Below, in pieces: positions 1-7,639 of a DNA stretch of 52,217 nt (its first letter is position 1; every line of letters starts with the position of its first letter). The position numbers and the translations under genes are program-made. A model generated the notes under the pieces. That model ran no database searches and was not told the origin of the DNA. It saw only the letters and a program-made list of their open reading frames with translations. Source of the stretch: Caldilinea sp. CFX5 (GTDB lineage: Bacteria; Chloroflexota; Anaerolineae; Caldilineales; Caldilineaceae); assembly GCA_021405325.1 (NCBI GenBank), contig QWII01000068.1:1-52217 (forward strand), read 5' to 3'.

Positions 1-91
1 GAGAAATAAATATCCAGCCGCTGAGGCGGCTTCTCGCTGTCAGCAACGGATTGCATCCGAGAAAATGGATAGGTAAATCTTTGAACACGCC

Positions 92-171
92 TAAGTTCCG
101 AATTGTCATTCTGAAAGAATCTTCTAGTCGGCAGGGTGGGAGACCCTTTCAGGATGACAATTCGGAACTTA
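92..171. repeat. Inverted repeat, 26-bp arms
   Basis: Arms 92-117 and 146-171 are complementary over 26 bp with one G-T type mismatch, around a 28-nt loop. The element reads as a stand-alone intergenic palindromic repeat. The rest of 1-280 shows no supportable gene; the 61-codon ORF at 51-236 runs straight through this repeat and is rejected. Confidence 0.8.
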
Positions 172-280
172 TTTTTAGACGCTCACCAAGGGGTACAAGC
201 TGTGGGGCAAGGGTGCAGGGAGGAAGCGAAAGGTGAAGAATATCGCGACTGTTAGATATGGATGTGTTATCAGTTGCTTA

Positions 281-336
281 ACACAGATAGGAAGGAACAC
301 AGATCTACTTTTATCTGTGTTCCTTCCTATCTGTGT
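281..336. terminator. Long hairpin after the DUF5666 gene
   Basis: Arms 281-304 and 313-336 are perfectly complementary over 24 bp with an 8-nt loop. It lies 24 nt beyond the stop codon of the minus-strand gene ending at 361, so it is likely its transcription end or an mRNA-stabilising hairpin. There is no long U tract. Confidence 0.6.
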
Positions 337-360
337 GAATTGGGGCGTACCACTACATCT

Positions 361-2088
361 CTACCGTCGAATCACCGGCAGGTTCATGGTATGAATCGCC
401 GTAATCCCCCGCACCAGCGTTGCCACCTGGCTGCCGTCGGGCGCCGTGTAGCTGTTGACCAGGGCGGCTTTGCCCACATCCAGCGCGCTTTGCACGTCAT
501 TGAGGTCAGTGGCCGGGGTGATCTGGTAGTTGATGCCGCCGATAGTCCAGGTGGTGGCTTGCAGACCGGCGGCAGTAACGGCGCCCCCTTTGTTGTCAAT
601 CCGGCCCAGGCTCGTCTGAGCGCCGGCCCCCGGTGGGACATGGGTCTCGATCTCATGCACCTGATTCTGGCCGCCCTGGATGGCATACTCTACGGCCACG
701 TAAGCGCCAATCCCCAACAGCCCGTTGGTCGCCTTGAACTGGGTGGCGCCAGTGGTGACAAAGGCGATGTTATCGACCACCCAGGCGCCGATCCGTCCAT
801 TGGCCGGCATACTGTTGACAAAGCCGAAGAGTTTGAAGCGGGTGGGGGCGGTGGCGCCGCCGTTGTCATTGGTGCTTTCGATCTTGCGGGCGAGGCGACC
901 ACCTTGCGCATCGAGATAATATTCAACCTTGACCCGGACACCGACCGCAAAGGCGCCATCGTTTTGGGCGAAGATGGTGTTAGCCGCCGTGTTGTAGAGA
1001 ATGCCGCCGATCTGCCACTGGCCGCTCAAGCCGGCCGGGAAACTATCGATCTGACCAAAGGCGTGCCCCTCAGCGCCCTCGAAGGAACCATTGCCGTCAT
1101 CATCGCTGCCGCCGCTATCATTGGCAAACTTGGTTTCGATCTCGCGCGCCTGGTTGACGCCGGCGCTGTCGATAGAGAAATGAACTTTGACGGTCACACC
1201 CACGGCAAAGGCGCCGCGCTGCTGCTTAAATTCGGTGTTCGCGCCGGCGACAAAGGTCATACCGCCGATGTTCCAGTTGCCCACCAGCCCCGCCGGGAAG
1301 CTTTGCAGGACGCCGTAGAGTTCGCCGGTAGCGACAGGGGTGCCGATGGCGCCGGGCGTCGCACTGACGGTGGCGCTCGGTGTGGCGCTGACGGTGGCGT
1401 TGGGAGTGGCATTGGCATTCGTACAATCGGACGCCTGTTCGGTTTCCAGTTCACGCACAGTGAAGGGATTGGTGTTGGTGAAATAGTGAATCTTGACACA
1501 GGCGCCGATCACCAGCGGGCCACTGCGTTGTTTAAATTCAGCGCCGGCCGGGGCATTGTAGTTGACGCCATTCACGCGCCACAGGCCGATGAAGCCGGTG
1601 GTCGGCTTGCTCTCGACAAGGCCATAGACTTCCTGTTCCGCACCAGGGTTGGGTGTAACACTGGGGGAAGCGGTGCCGCCGGGCGTTGCTGAAGTCGTCG
1701 GCGAGGTTGTGGGGGCCGGGGTCGCGGTGGTCGGTACGCCGGTGGGGGTGCCGCCGCTGCCGGTGCAATCATCAGCGTTCTTGCTGGCAATCTTGGTGGC
1801 GACAAAGGGTTGCGCTGCGCCGACATATTCCACTTCGACACAGACGCCCACAGCAAAATCGCCCTTGTCGGTGCGAAACTCAGTGCTGCCATTGGCGTCA
1901 AAGCTGACGCCGGCAACGACCCAACGTCCTAACAACGTACCGGCGGGCATGGCATCAATGCGCCCCTTGTGGTTGCCTTCGGTGGCATAAGCCACGGGAC
2001 CGGACCAGAAGAGTGCGCACCCCAAGGCGCCAATGAGCGCCAAGAGGACAATACGGACAGGAAAGCGGTGGTTGACGGAATGCAACAT
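361..2088 (-). CDS. Secreted DUF5666-repeat protein
   Basis: This 575-residue protein has an N-terminal signal peptide: a basic start, a hydrophobic stretch around residues 12-30, and a cut likely after AYA. Six repeats of about 50-60 residues follow, each running from a G-x-(I/V)-(D/E/Q)-S-(M/F/K)-P opening through (G/N)-x-W-x-(I/V)-(G/N)-G to a (G/A)-(V/A)-x-V-x-V-x-Y end. This is the DUF5666 pattern, a beta-rich family of extracellular proteins without known activity. The first two linkers are rich in T, P and S, as in surface-exposed spacers. The start is supported by AAGGAGA ten bases upstream. No catalytic residues are apparent; the export call is firm, the role unknown. Confidence 0.8.
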   Translation of the reverse strand: MLHSVNHRFPVRIVLLALIGALGCALFWSGPVAYATEGNHKGRIDAMPAGTLLGRWVVAGVSFDANGSTEFRTDKGDFAVGVCVEVEYVGAAQPFVATKIASKNADDCTGSGGTPTGVPTTATPAPTTSPTTSATPGGTASPSVTPNPGAEQEVYGLVESKPTTGFIGLWRVNGVNYNAPAGAEFKQRSGPLVIGACVKIHYFTNTNPFTVRELETEQASDCTNANATPNATVSATPSATVSATPGAIGTPVATGELYGVLQSFPAGLVGNWNIGGMTFVAGANTEFKQQRGAFAVGVTVKVHFSIDSAGVNQAREIETKFANDSGGSDDDGNGSFEGAEGHAFGQIDSFPAGLSGQWQIGGILYNTAANTIFAQNDGAFAVGVRVKVEYYLDAQGGRLARKIESTNDNGGATAPTRFKLFGFVNSMPANGRIGAWVVDNIAFVTTGATQFKATNGLLGIGAYVAVEYAIQGGQNQVHEIETHVPPGAGAQTSLGRIDNKGGAVTAAGLQATTWTIGGINYQITPATDLNDVQSALDVGKAALVNSYTAPDGSQVATLVRGITAIHTMNLPVIRR

Positions 2089-2353
2089 TGTGTAGATTCT
2101 CCTTGCATCGATCTAAAAGGATGGGGGGACATCCACTTTGCTGATAGTAAGCTTATATACCGTCGAATTTGTTGTACCTTCCAAGCACATTACAAATTCG
2201 TGCGGCTTTCTACACAAAAGGTGCATTCTATCGGCAAAAAAAATACATCAAAACGACTAAGCCTTACAAAATCGATGAAAATTGTCGCGTGGTCATGTGG
2301 TCTTATAGTCGTGCTAACCAGACGACGCGACGACGCGACAATTTGCCGAACAA

Positions 2354-3373
2354 CTAACGGACCGGTCTAAACTGTGCCAGCAGATCCGCCGCCCACTGGC
2401 GGTTGGCATCGCGTGTGCGCCCGGCCAGATGGGGCGTATGCACGACATTCTGGCGCCCCAGCAACGGATCGTCCAGCGGCGCCGGCTCGACATCAAAGAC
2501 ATCGGCGGCCAGCGCCACTTCATCGGCCAGGACGCGCCGGCGGATCGCGGCCATGTCACAGATGAGGGCGCGGGTCGCCAGGACGATCAGGCACCCTTGC
2601 GGCAGGGCGTCGATATGAGCCGCCGTGACGACGCCGCGCGTATCCTCCTTGAGCGGTAACATGGGCGCAAAGATTTCGGCATCCTGCACCAGCCGTTCCA
2701 GGTGATATTCGCGGCGGGCGCCGGCGCGATGAAAGCCCGGCTCCGGCGCATAGGGATCCCAGATGGCGACCTCGGCGCCCAGGGCGTGGACAAAGCTGGC
2801 GTAGCGGCTGCCGATGTTGCCGGCGCCGACAATGCGCACCCGTTTGCCGGCAATGGTGCCATTGGTAAAGCGGCTGTCGTCGCTGTACTGCGCGCCCAAC
2901 GTGCCTGGTCCCTGGTTGCGTGCGGCTTGATAACGCTGCCACGGTTCGTGCGAAGTGAGCATGGCGTGGTAATTCTGGGGAATCTGGCGCAAGGCGCAAA
3001 GGGTCAGCCCCAGCGCAAACTCGGCCACCGACTGCCCCCAGAAGCCTTCGCTACGGTGGGTGTAACAGATGACGCCCTGTGCTTGTAACTGCTCGACAAC
3101 CGCCTGCTCAAGGTTTTGCCCATAGGCCATGCGGAAGGCCGCTTCTTGTAAGGCGGGTAAGCGCGCCAGGCAAGCAAGGGTGACCGGCACGCCCAACGCA
3201 ACCAACCGGGTAATAGCGGCGTCAGGAATGACTTCGCCCAGCCGTTGCGTGTTGCCACGCGCCAGCCGCACCAGCGTCGTTGGCCCTTCGGCTTGCCAGC
3301 GCGCCAGGAGATCGTCGGCCACAAAAGGCCAGTGCGCCTCAAAATCGGCGTGAACGACAATACAGTTCTTCAT
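2354..3373 (-). CDS. D-isomer-specific 2-hydroxyacid dehydrogenase
   Basis: A 339-residue NAD(P)-dependent dehydrogenase of the D-2-hydroxyacid family, expected to interconvert 2-oxo acids and D-2-hydroxy acids in the cytoplasm. The Rossmann motif VGAGNIGSRYA is clear. The catalytic triad is recognisable: Arg in VLATRAL, Glu in DVFDVEP and His in HTPHLAG. The usual R-G pair after the Arg strand is R-A here. The start codon overlaps the stop of the upstream PNPOx-like gene by four bases (ATGA), so the two are probably translationally coupled. The substrate cannot be told from sequence; the neighbouring dipeptidase-like gene gives no clear hint. Confidence 0.85.
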   Translation of the reverse strand: MKNCIVVHADFEAHWPFVADDLLARWQAEGPTTLVRLARGNTQRLGEVIPDAAITRLVALGVPVTLACLARLPALQEAAFRMAYGQNLEQAVVEQLQAQGVICYTHRSEGFWGQSVAEFALGLTLCALRQIPQNYHAMLTSHEPWQRYQAARNQGPGTLGAQYSDDSRFTNGTIAGKRVRIVGAGNIGSRYASFVHALGAEVAIWDPYAPEPGFHRAGARREYHLERLVQDAEIFAPMLPLKEDTRGVVTAAHIDALPQGCLIVLATRALICDMAAIRRRVLADEVALAADVFDVEPAPLDDPLLGRQNVVHTPHLAGRTRDANRQWAADLLAQFRPVR

Positions 3374-3930
3374 GCCGACACCTCAGTCATGGTGACGCCT
3401 GGTAGGCCATCCAGGCTGTGGGCGTTCCTGCTGGCGCGGTAGGCCGCCATCCCGGCCAGCCCTTTGCTCTCGGCAAATTTGAGCAACGCCTCGCGCTCTT
3501 CTTCATAGGTGTACCGGGGGACGCCAAAGCCGCACGAGTCGGAAACCCGCTGCACGGCCACGCGGATAATCGACCGCACACCGGGCAATGCGGGAAAGCG
3601 GTCAATCAGCTTGGCAAAATCGGGGTGATCGGGTTCGAGGACGCGCCCTTTGCCATGTAAGCGCACAATATCCGGCGCACCGGTAAAGGCGCAGAACATG
3701 ATCACAATCCGGCCATTTTCTTTGAGATGGGCAATCGTCTCGACGCCGCTGCCGGTCAGGTCAAGATAGGCGACGGTTTGCGGATCAAGGATGCGAAAGG
3801 TGTCTAGCCCTTTGGGGGAGCAGTTGATCAACCCCTCATCACTGCGCGGCGCCGTGGAAACAAAAAAGATATGTTGTTGCTGAATCCACGCCGCTAAATT
3901 TTCATCAATCGCTTCGTATACTTTTCCCAT
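3370..3930 (-). CDS. PNPOx-like FMN-binding protein
   Basis: A 186-residue protein of the pyridoxamine 5'-phosphate oxidase-like split-barrel superfamily. The N-terminal half has the family pattern: a strand IFFVSTAP, then INCSPKG, then a hydrophobic strand and LKENGRIVIMF. Members bind FMN, F420 or heme, and many are uncharacterised. I chose the ATG at 3930 because AAGGA lies just upstream and the family homology begins there; the frame stays open further upstream only by reading through the dipeptidase gene in another frame. It sits between the M19 gene and the dehydrogenase in one minus-strand operon. The specific reaction is unknown. Confidence 0.8.
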   Translation of the reverse strand: MGKVYEAIDENLAAWIQQQHIFFVSTAPRSDEGLINCSPKGLDTFRILDPQTVAYLDLTGSGVETIAHLKENGRIVIMFCAFTGAPDIVRLHGKGRVLEPDHPDFAKLIDRFPALPGVRSIIRVAVQRVSDSCGFGVPRYTYEEEREALLKFAESKGLAGMAAYRASRNAHSLDGLPGVTMTEVSA

Positions 3931-3952
3931 AAATCGTTCCTTTGCGTGATTA

Positions 3953-3998
3953 CCTGGGAGCGCCGGCATCCTGCCGGCAGGATGCCGGCGCTCCCAGG
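3953..3998. repeat. Perfect 46-bp palindrome inside an operon
   Basis: Bases 3953-3975 and 3976-3998 are exact reverse complements with no spacer, and the sequence is very GC-rich. It lies between the M19 gene and the PNPOx-like gene, both on the minus strand. It may act as an attenuator or RNA-processing hairpin, or may be a mobile palindromic repeat. Confidence 0.85.
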
Positions 3999-4006
3999 CC
4001 GTAACG

Positions 4007-5059
4007 TTAGTTATTGTTATGCAACCAATCCGGTTTCCAGGTGGCGTTGAAAACGCGCATGAGATTTTCGCCCAGCAATTTGCGAATCGCGTCATCACTA
4101 AAACCGTGATCGACCAATTTCTGCACCAAATAAGGATAATCCTCAATACCGTTGAAGTCCGCGGGCTGGCGGTTGTTGTTATCGGGCGGTTGGGCGACAC
4201 GATCAAACTCATCAGTCACCGAACCATAAGGCAGGGCGTCGGGGTCGGGGGTATGGGGTGGATAGGCGCCCATGGTGCCGACCGAATCGGTGGAGATGCC
4301 CACATGGTCGATGCCGACCAGGTTGATGGCATAGTCAAGACAGCGCAGGTGATCGACCAGCGTCGGCATCCCTGGTTGGCCGTGCCAGATAAGGGGCGCC
4401 CAGGTGGTGACACAGACGACGCCACCGGTGGCCGCCACGGCGCGGATCTGCTCGTCAGTGATGTTGCGCGGATTGTTGACTACACTTTTGGGGTTGGAAT
4501 GGGAGGCGATGAGCGGCGCCTTTGCCACGGCACAGGCTTCCAAAAAGGTGCGCGGGCTGACATGGGTCAGGTCAATGGTGATGCCGTAGCGTTCGAGTTC
4601 GCGAATCAGCACGCGACCATATTGACTCAAACCGCCATCGTTGCGCTCCAGACAGCCGTCGCCAACCAGATTCTTCTCGTTATAGGTCAATTGGCAAATG
4701 CGCAACCCCAGTTGTTTCCAGAGCAGCAACGTCTTGGGATCCGCGCCGATAAAGAGCGAATCTTGTGCCAGAGAGATATGGGCAATCTTGCCCTGGGCGT
4801 GGGCGCGACGAATGGCGTCAGGCGTATCAGCCAGACAGAAGGTAGGCTCGTTGAAAATAACTTCCAGAAATTCCTGAAAGCGGGGCAAGGCGCGCCAGAG
4901 ATCGTCGCCCGGCATAGGAATGGTCAAGCCGACCGCAGCCAGCCCGGCGCGGTCGGAACGGGGCGTCCGCTTGATCAGGTATTGCACACAGGGGTCAATG
5001 ATCACCGACGTGCGATGCAAGTGCGCGGCTCGTGCGCTGATCGGTTCACGACTGGACAT
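4007..5059 (-). CDS. M19 (membrane dipeptidase-like) protein, altered metal site
   Basis: A 350-residue TIM-barrel protein of the renal/membrane dipeptidase (M19) family. Late motifs are intact: DLTHVS, PLIASHSN and HVGISTDSVG, which carry the two downstream His ligands and the Asp. The N-terminal H-x-D metal motif is replaced: the family's DGHND region reads DPCVQ. The bridging Glu position reads LAQDS, so Gln appears where Glu is expected. The protein may therefore have lost dipeptidase activity or use a different metal arrangement. The ATG at 5059 is preceded by AGGAGA; the longer reading frame to 5155 lacks a comparable site. First gene of a minus-strand operon. Confidence 0.8.
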   Translation of the reverse strand: MSSREPISARAAHLHRTSVIIDPCVQYLIKRTPRSDRAGLAAVGLTIPMPGDDLWRALPRFQEFLEVIFNEPTFCLADTPDAIRRAHAQGKIAHISLAQDSLFIGADPKTLLLWKQLGLRICQLTYNEKNLVGDGCLERNDGGLSQYGRVLIRELERYGITIDLTHVSPRTFLEACAVAKAPLIASHSNPKSVVNNPRNITDEQIRAVAATGGVVCVTTWAPLIWHGQPGMPTLVDHLRCLDYAINLVGIDHVGISTDSVGTMGAYPPHTPDPDALPYGSVTDEFDRVAQPPDNNNRQPADFNGIEDYPYLVQKLVDHGFSDDAIRKLLGENLMRVFNATWKPDWLHNNN

Positions 5060-5191
5060 TGCGTTCTCCTTGAGTAGATGGCTGAGATGAATAATCACGA
5101 TCTTCCCAAGTATAACCCAAGATGACGCAATTGCCGACCTGGACAGGCGATGCATAGGGCTGTGTCATTTGTGCAACGCCTTTGTTTATCG

Positions 5192-6865
5192 CTACGGCTC
5201 TGTCAAAGTGATTAGCGGTAGATAGAGGCGATGGGCTTGCCCGGCCATGCTTTCGACCATGGGTGTGTCAGCAGCGTTGATAGCCTCCGCTTTCCCCTTC
5301 GGTTTGCGCAATGGATCGGTGGGTTCAGTGGGTATGGTAGTGTCATCACCCCAATGATCGCTACTCCAACTGACGCTGCTCCAGCTTACACTACTCCAAC
5401 TCACGCTGCTCCAACTCACGCTGGAACTCAGAACGCCATCCGGGCCGGTCGTCAGCAAGTTACTCAGAGCGATACCGGTGTTAGCGGCATGAGTGGTTGT
5501 GCCGCGCACGGCCGCGTCAATATCCAGATAACCGGCGCCGGCGCGCTGTCGCTCATAGCCCGGCCACTGTTTGTTGGCCGTCGCCATGAGTCGGAATTTG
5601 ACCTGATCCGGGGTGAGGGTGGGTTCATCTTGCAATAGGAGGGCAACGGCGCCCGCCACCACCGGCGCCGCCACCGATGTCCCCGACATGCGGAAGAAGT
5701 CGCCATAGGGGGTTGTGACCACATGAGTGGGGTGTTCCTTTGCCAATAATTTTTTGGTATTACTCAACAAGCTCACCAGATTCCGGCCAGGCGCCACCAA
5801 CTCCGGTTTGGTAACGCCGTCGCTGGTTGCCCCATAGGCGGAAAAGGACGCAATCACATCATCCCGCAGGGTGTCGGTGCCCCGATCATCGACGGCGCCG
5901 ACGGTGATCACAAAGGGATCATTCGCCGGCGGGTAGAGGGTGGCCGTCCCATTGTTACCGGCGGAGACCACCACCACAATGCCATTAAACCAGAGAATTT
6001 CACAAGCCGCCGCCAACGGGCTGGTATGGTAGGATTGCCAGGTGCTGCTGTTGAGTGAGAGGTTGACTACACGGATCTGGTAGGCTTTCTGGTTGTTGAG
6101 AATCCATTGCAACCCGGCCACCACATCCGCTTCCATCGCCATTCCTGTTTCATCGGTCACTTTGACATTGACCAGATTGACGCCGGGAGCGATGCCGATG
6201 TAAGCGCCATCGGACTGAACGCCATTGCCGGCGATAATGCCGGCAAGGTGGGTGCCATGCCCATATTGATCACTACTGCTGGAGGCGGCGCTATTAAACC
6301 GCGCCGAGGCGATCACGCGTGTCGTTGCCTTGGGATCAACCGTTGCCAGCTCCGAACTTTCGTAAATGCCGCTATCGACGACCGCTACGGTGACATTCTT
6401 TCCTTGCAGGTAAGGTGCTCGGTTCCAGACCTTATCAGCGCCAACGGCGCGCACATAGGCGCTTTGGAGGTTGGCGGTATTTACACACTCTAGACAGCCG
6501 CTGGCGACGACAGGCGCATTTAACGAAACCCAGCGCACACCCGGCGTCGCCGCCAATGCCGTCACCTGTTGCGCCGGCAATTCGGCCACCAGGGCATTGA
6601 TGAGCGCCAACTCTTGGGTTACTTTGCCGCCCAGTTGCGCCACCGACGCGGCCAACAGGGCGGCCGAGGCGTGCATCTGCACAATGACACTGACCTTGGC
6701 GGACGGGTGGGCAGCCACCCAATGACGAAGTTCCGGTTGCAGCGGCAGCACGCCAACCGGCGATGCCGACCAGGGAAACCAGAGCAACACCAATAGTAAC
6801 GCGAGCCGGCCGGCCATATGCCGTTGGTGCAGAGACAGGGTCAGGCGGGATAGACGTAGTTGCAT
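5192..6865 (-). CDS. Secreted subtilisin-like (S8) protease with WSSVS tail
   Basis: A 557-residue exported serine protease. It has a signal peptide, an inhibitor-I9-like propeptide (about residues 40-120) and a subtilase domain with the full triad: Asp about 164 (VAVVDSG), His about 203 (GHGTH) and Ser about 396 (GTSVAAP). The Asn region SAGNNG is also present. After the catalytic domain comes a Ser/Trp-rich segment of about four WSSVS units, then a linker, and the extreme C-terminus has RLYLPLI. The same tail occurs on the other subtilase in this window. Start chosen at 6865, with AAGGAG upstream; the frame extends to 6907 without better support. Confidence 0.9.
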   Translation of the reverse strand: MQLRLSRLTLSLHQRHMAGRLALLLVLLWFPWSASPVGVLPLQPELRHWVAAHPSAKVSVIVQMHASAALLAASVAQLGGKVTQELALINALVAELPAQQVTALAATPGVRWVSLNAPVVASGCLECVNTANLQSAYVRAVGADKVWNRAPYLQGKNVTVAVVDSGIYESSELATVDPKATTRVIASARFNSAASSSSDQYGHGTHLAGIIAGNGVQSDGAYIGIAPGVNLVNVKVTDETGMAMEADVVAGLQWILNNQKAYQIRVVNLSLNSSTWQSYHTSPLAAACEILWFNGIVVVVSAGNNGTATLYPPANDPFVITVGAVDDRGTDTLRDDVIASFSAYGATSDGVTKPELVAPGRNLVSLLSNTKKLLAKEHPTHVVTTPYGDFFRMSGTSVAAPVVAGAVALLLQDEPTLTPDQVKFRLMATANKQWPGYERQRAGAGYLDIDAAVRGTTTHAANTGIALSNLLTTGPDGVLSSSVSWSSVSWSSVSWSSVSWSSDHWGDDTTIPTEPTDPLRKPKGKAEAINAADTPMVESMAGQAHRLYLPLITLTEP

Positions 6866-6927
6866 GTTGGATAACGGCTCCTTTTCTTCGCAATGAAGGC
6901 GATACATAAACGTGAAGCGCCTATGAC

Positions 6928-6956
6928 ATTATGACAAACAAACATCACCCAAACAA
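6928..6956 (-). promoter_or_regulatory. Possible promoter of the 5.2-6.9 kb subtilase gene
   Basis: On the minus strand, TTGTTT (6956-6951) and CATAAT (6933-6928) are 17 bases apart, about 60 bases upstream of the chosen start. The -35 match is weak and the -10 match good. Confidence 0.35.
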
Positions 6957-6999
6957 GCCGCTTATGTTTGAATCCGTCTTCAGACTTTTGCCCAAAATA

Positions 7000-7017
7000 A
7001 TTTACAATATTGTAAAT
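7000..7017. promoter_or_regulatory. 18-bp perfect dyad, candidate operator
   Basis: ATTTACAATATTGTAAAT is an exact palindrome with 9-bp arms. It lies between the minus-strand subtilase and the plus-strand promoter at 7080-7108. Its shape fits a dimeric repressor site; which regulator binds is unknown. Confidence 0.5.
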
Positions 7018-7079
7018 CACCGTTCATCTATTAACGATCTTGTGTGTTCCCCTTAATTCAAACTTTATCTTGTTCATAT

Positions 7080-7108
7080 TTGACAAGAATGCGTTGCATC
7101 GGTATCAT
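7080..7108 (+). promoter_or_regulatory. Near-consensus sigma-70 promoter
   Basis: TTGACA (7080-7085), a 17-base spacer and TATCAT (7103-7108) match the vegetative consensus at 11 of 12 positions. Transcription would start near 7115 and would read the leader ORF at 7166 and probably the ABC exporter genes. Confidence 0.65.
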
Positions 7109-7165
7109 TATAAGTTCGGTCGCATTTCAAGCTTCACCCTAAGTAACACCAGGAGGTACAAGCAG

Positions 7166-7249
7166 ATGGCGAAATTTCTTGGATCCCAACCGCATCGCAC
7201 AGACGGCTTGATCGGCGCTTCCTGGCAGCCAACTGTCCATCACGGTTAA
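7166..7249 (+). CDS. 27-residue leader peptide ORF upstream of ABC exporter
   Basis: A 27-codon ORF (begins MAKFLGSQ, ends VHHG, stop TAA) preceded by AGGAGG with a 9-base gap, an ideal ribosome-binding site, and by a near-consensus promoter 58 bases upstream. It has no signal peptide or membrane segment. About 390 bases separate it from the ABC exporter genes; that interval holds several hairpins. It could be an attenuation leader peptide, as bmrB is for the bmrCD exporter genes of Bacillus subtilis, or an exported small peptide. Expression is well supported by signals; function is inferred. Confidence 0.5.
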   Translation: MAKFLGSQPHRTDGLIGASWQPTVHHG

Positions 7250-7394
7250 CCGTAGCCTGTCCATCTGGCGTCTTCCTCTGGTTAAGCGCCGGTTGCCGTG
7301 ACCAACCGCGCCTGACGCCGGTTGCACACCAGACGGACACCAATCGTCAACCCATCTCCATTCATTCGTCATTCCAGCAGTATTTGCGCGTTGC

Positions 7395-7464
7395 CTACAG
7401 ATCGGCGCGTCTGTAGCCCTTTTGTTGTCCATTTTCATCCGGCGGGCAGGCGTGATCTGCCCGC
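7395..7464 (+). promoter_or_regulatory. Two small hairpins in the exporter leader
   Basis: Hairpin one (about 7395-7416) pairs CTACAG with CTGTAG and is followed by a T-rich run. Hairpin two pairs 7442-7449 with 7457-7464 (GCGGGCAG/CTGCCCGC). They lie between the leader ORF and the exporter start and could be attenuator elements. Confidence 0.35.
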
Positions 7465-7468
7465 GCTC

Positions 7469-7614
7469 GACGCAGCGTGAAGACAAGAAGGCAAGAAGAG
7501 GGGGAGACACGAGACACGAGACACGAGACACGAGACACGAGATGTGAAGATCGTTGACTTGATTCTGTCTTCTTGTCTTCCTCTCTTCCTCTCTTCTTGT
7601 CTTCACGCTGCGTC
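7469..7614. repeat. 22-bp inverted repeat enclosing a 7-bp tandem repeat
   Basis: Arms 7469-7490 and 7593-7614 are exact reverse complements. The 102-base loop contains five tandem copies of GAGACAC (7504-7538). One side is purine-rich and the other pyrimidine-rich. The element ends 25 bases before the start codon of the first exporter gene, close enough to influence its translation. Confidence 0.85.
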
Positions 7615-7639
7615 ATCAACCAAATGGAGACCCAATGTT

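Noticed and set aside
262..1692. Long plus-strand ORF opposite the DUF5666 gene
   Set aside because: It is the antisense shadow of a well-supported secreted protein; it lacks a ribosome-binding site and family resemblance.
3931..4212. N-terminal extension of the PNPOx-like protein
   Set aside because: It overlaps the M19 gene in another frame and the 46-bp palindrome, and has no family match; the ATG at 3930 has a good site.
4019..5077. Plus-strand ORF of 352 codons opposite the M19 gene
   Set aside because: Shadow frame of the M19 gene, which has clear family motifs and a ribosome-binding site.
6961..6990. GGCAAAAGTC on the minus strand as a fourth copy of the activator motif
   Set aside because: It differs at the second base and no -10 box lies 24-25 bases downstream.
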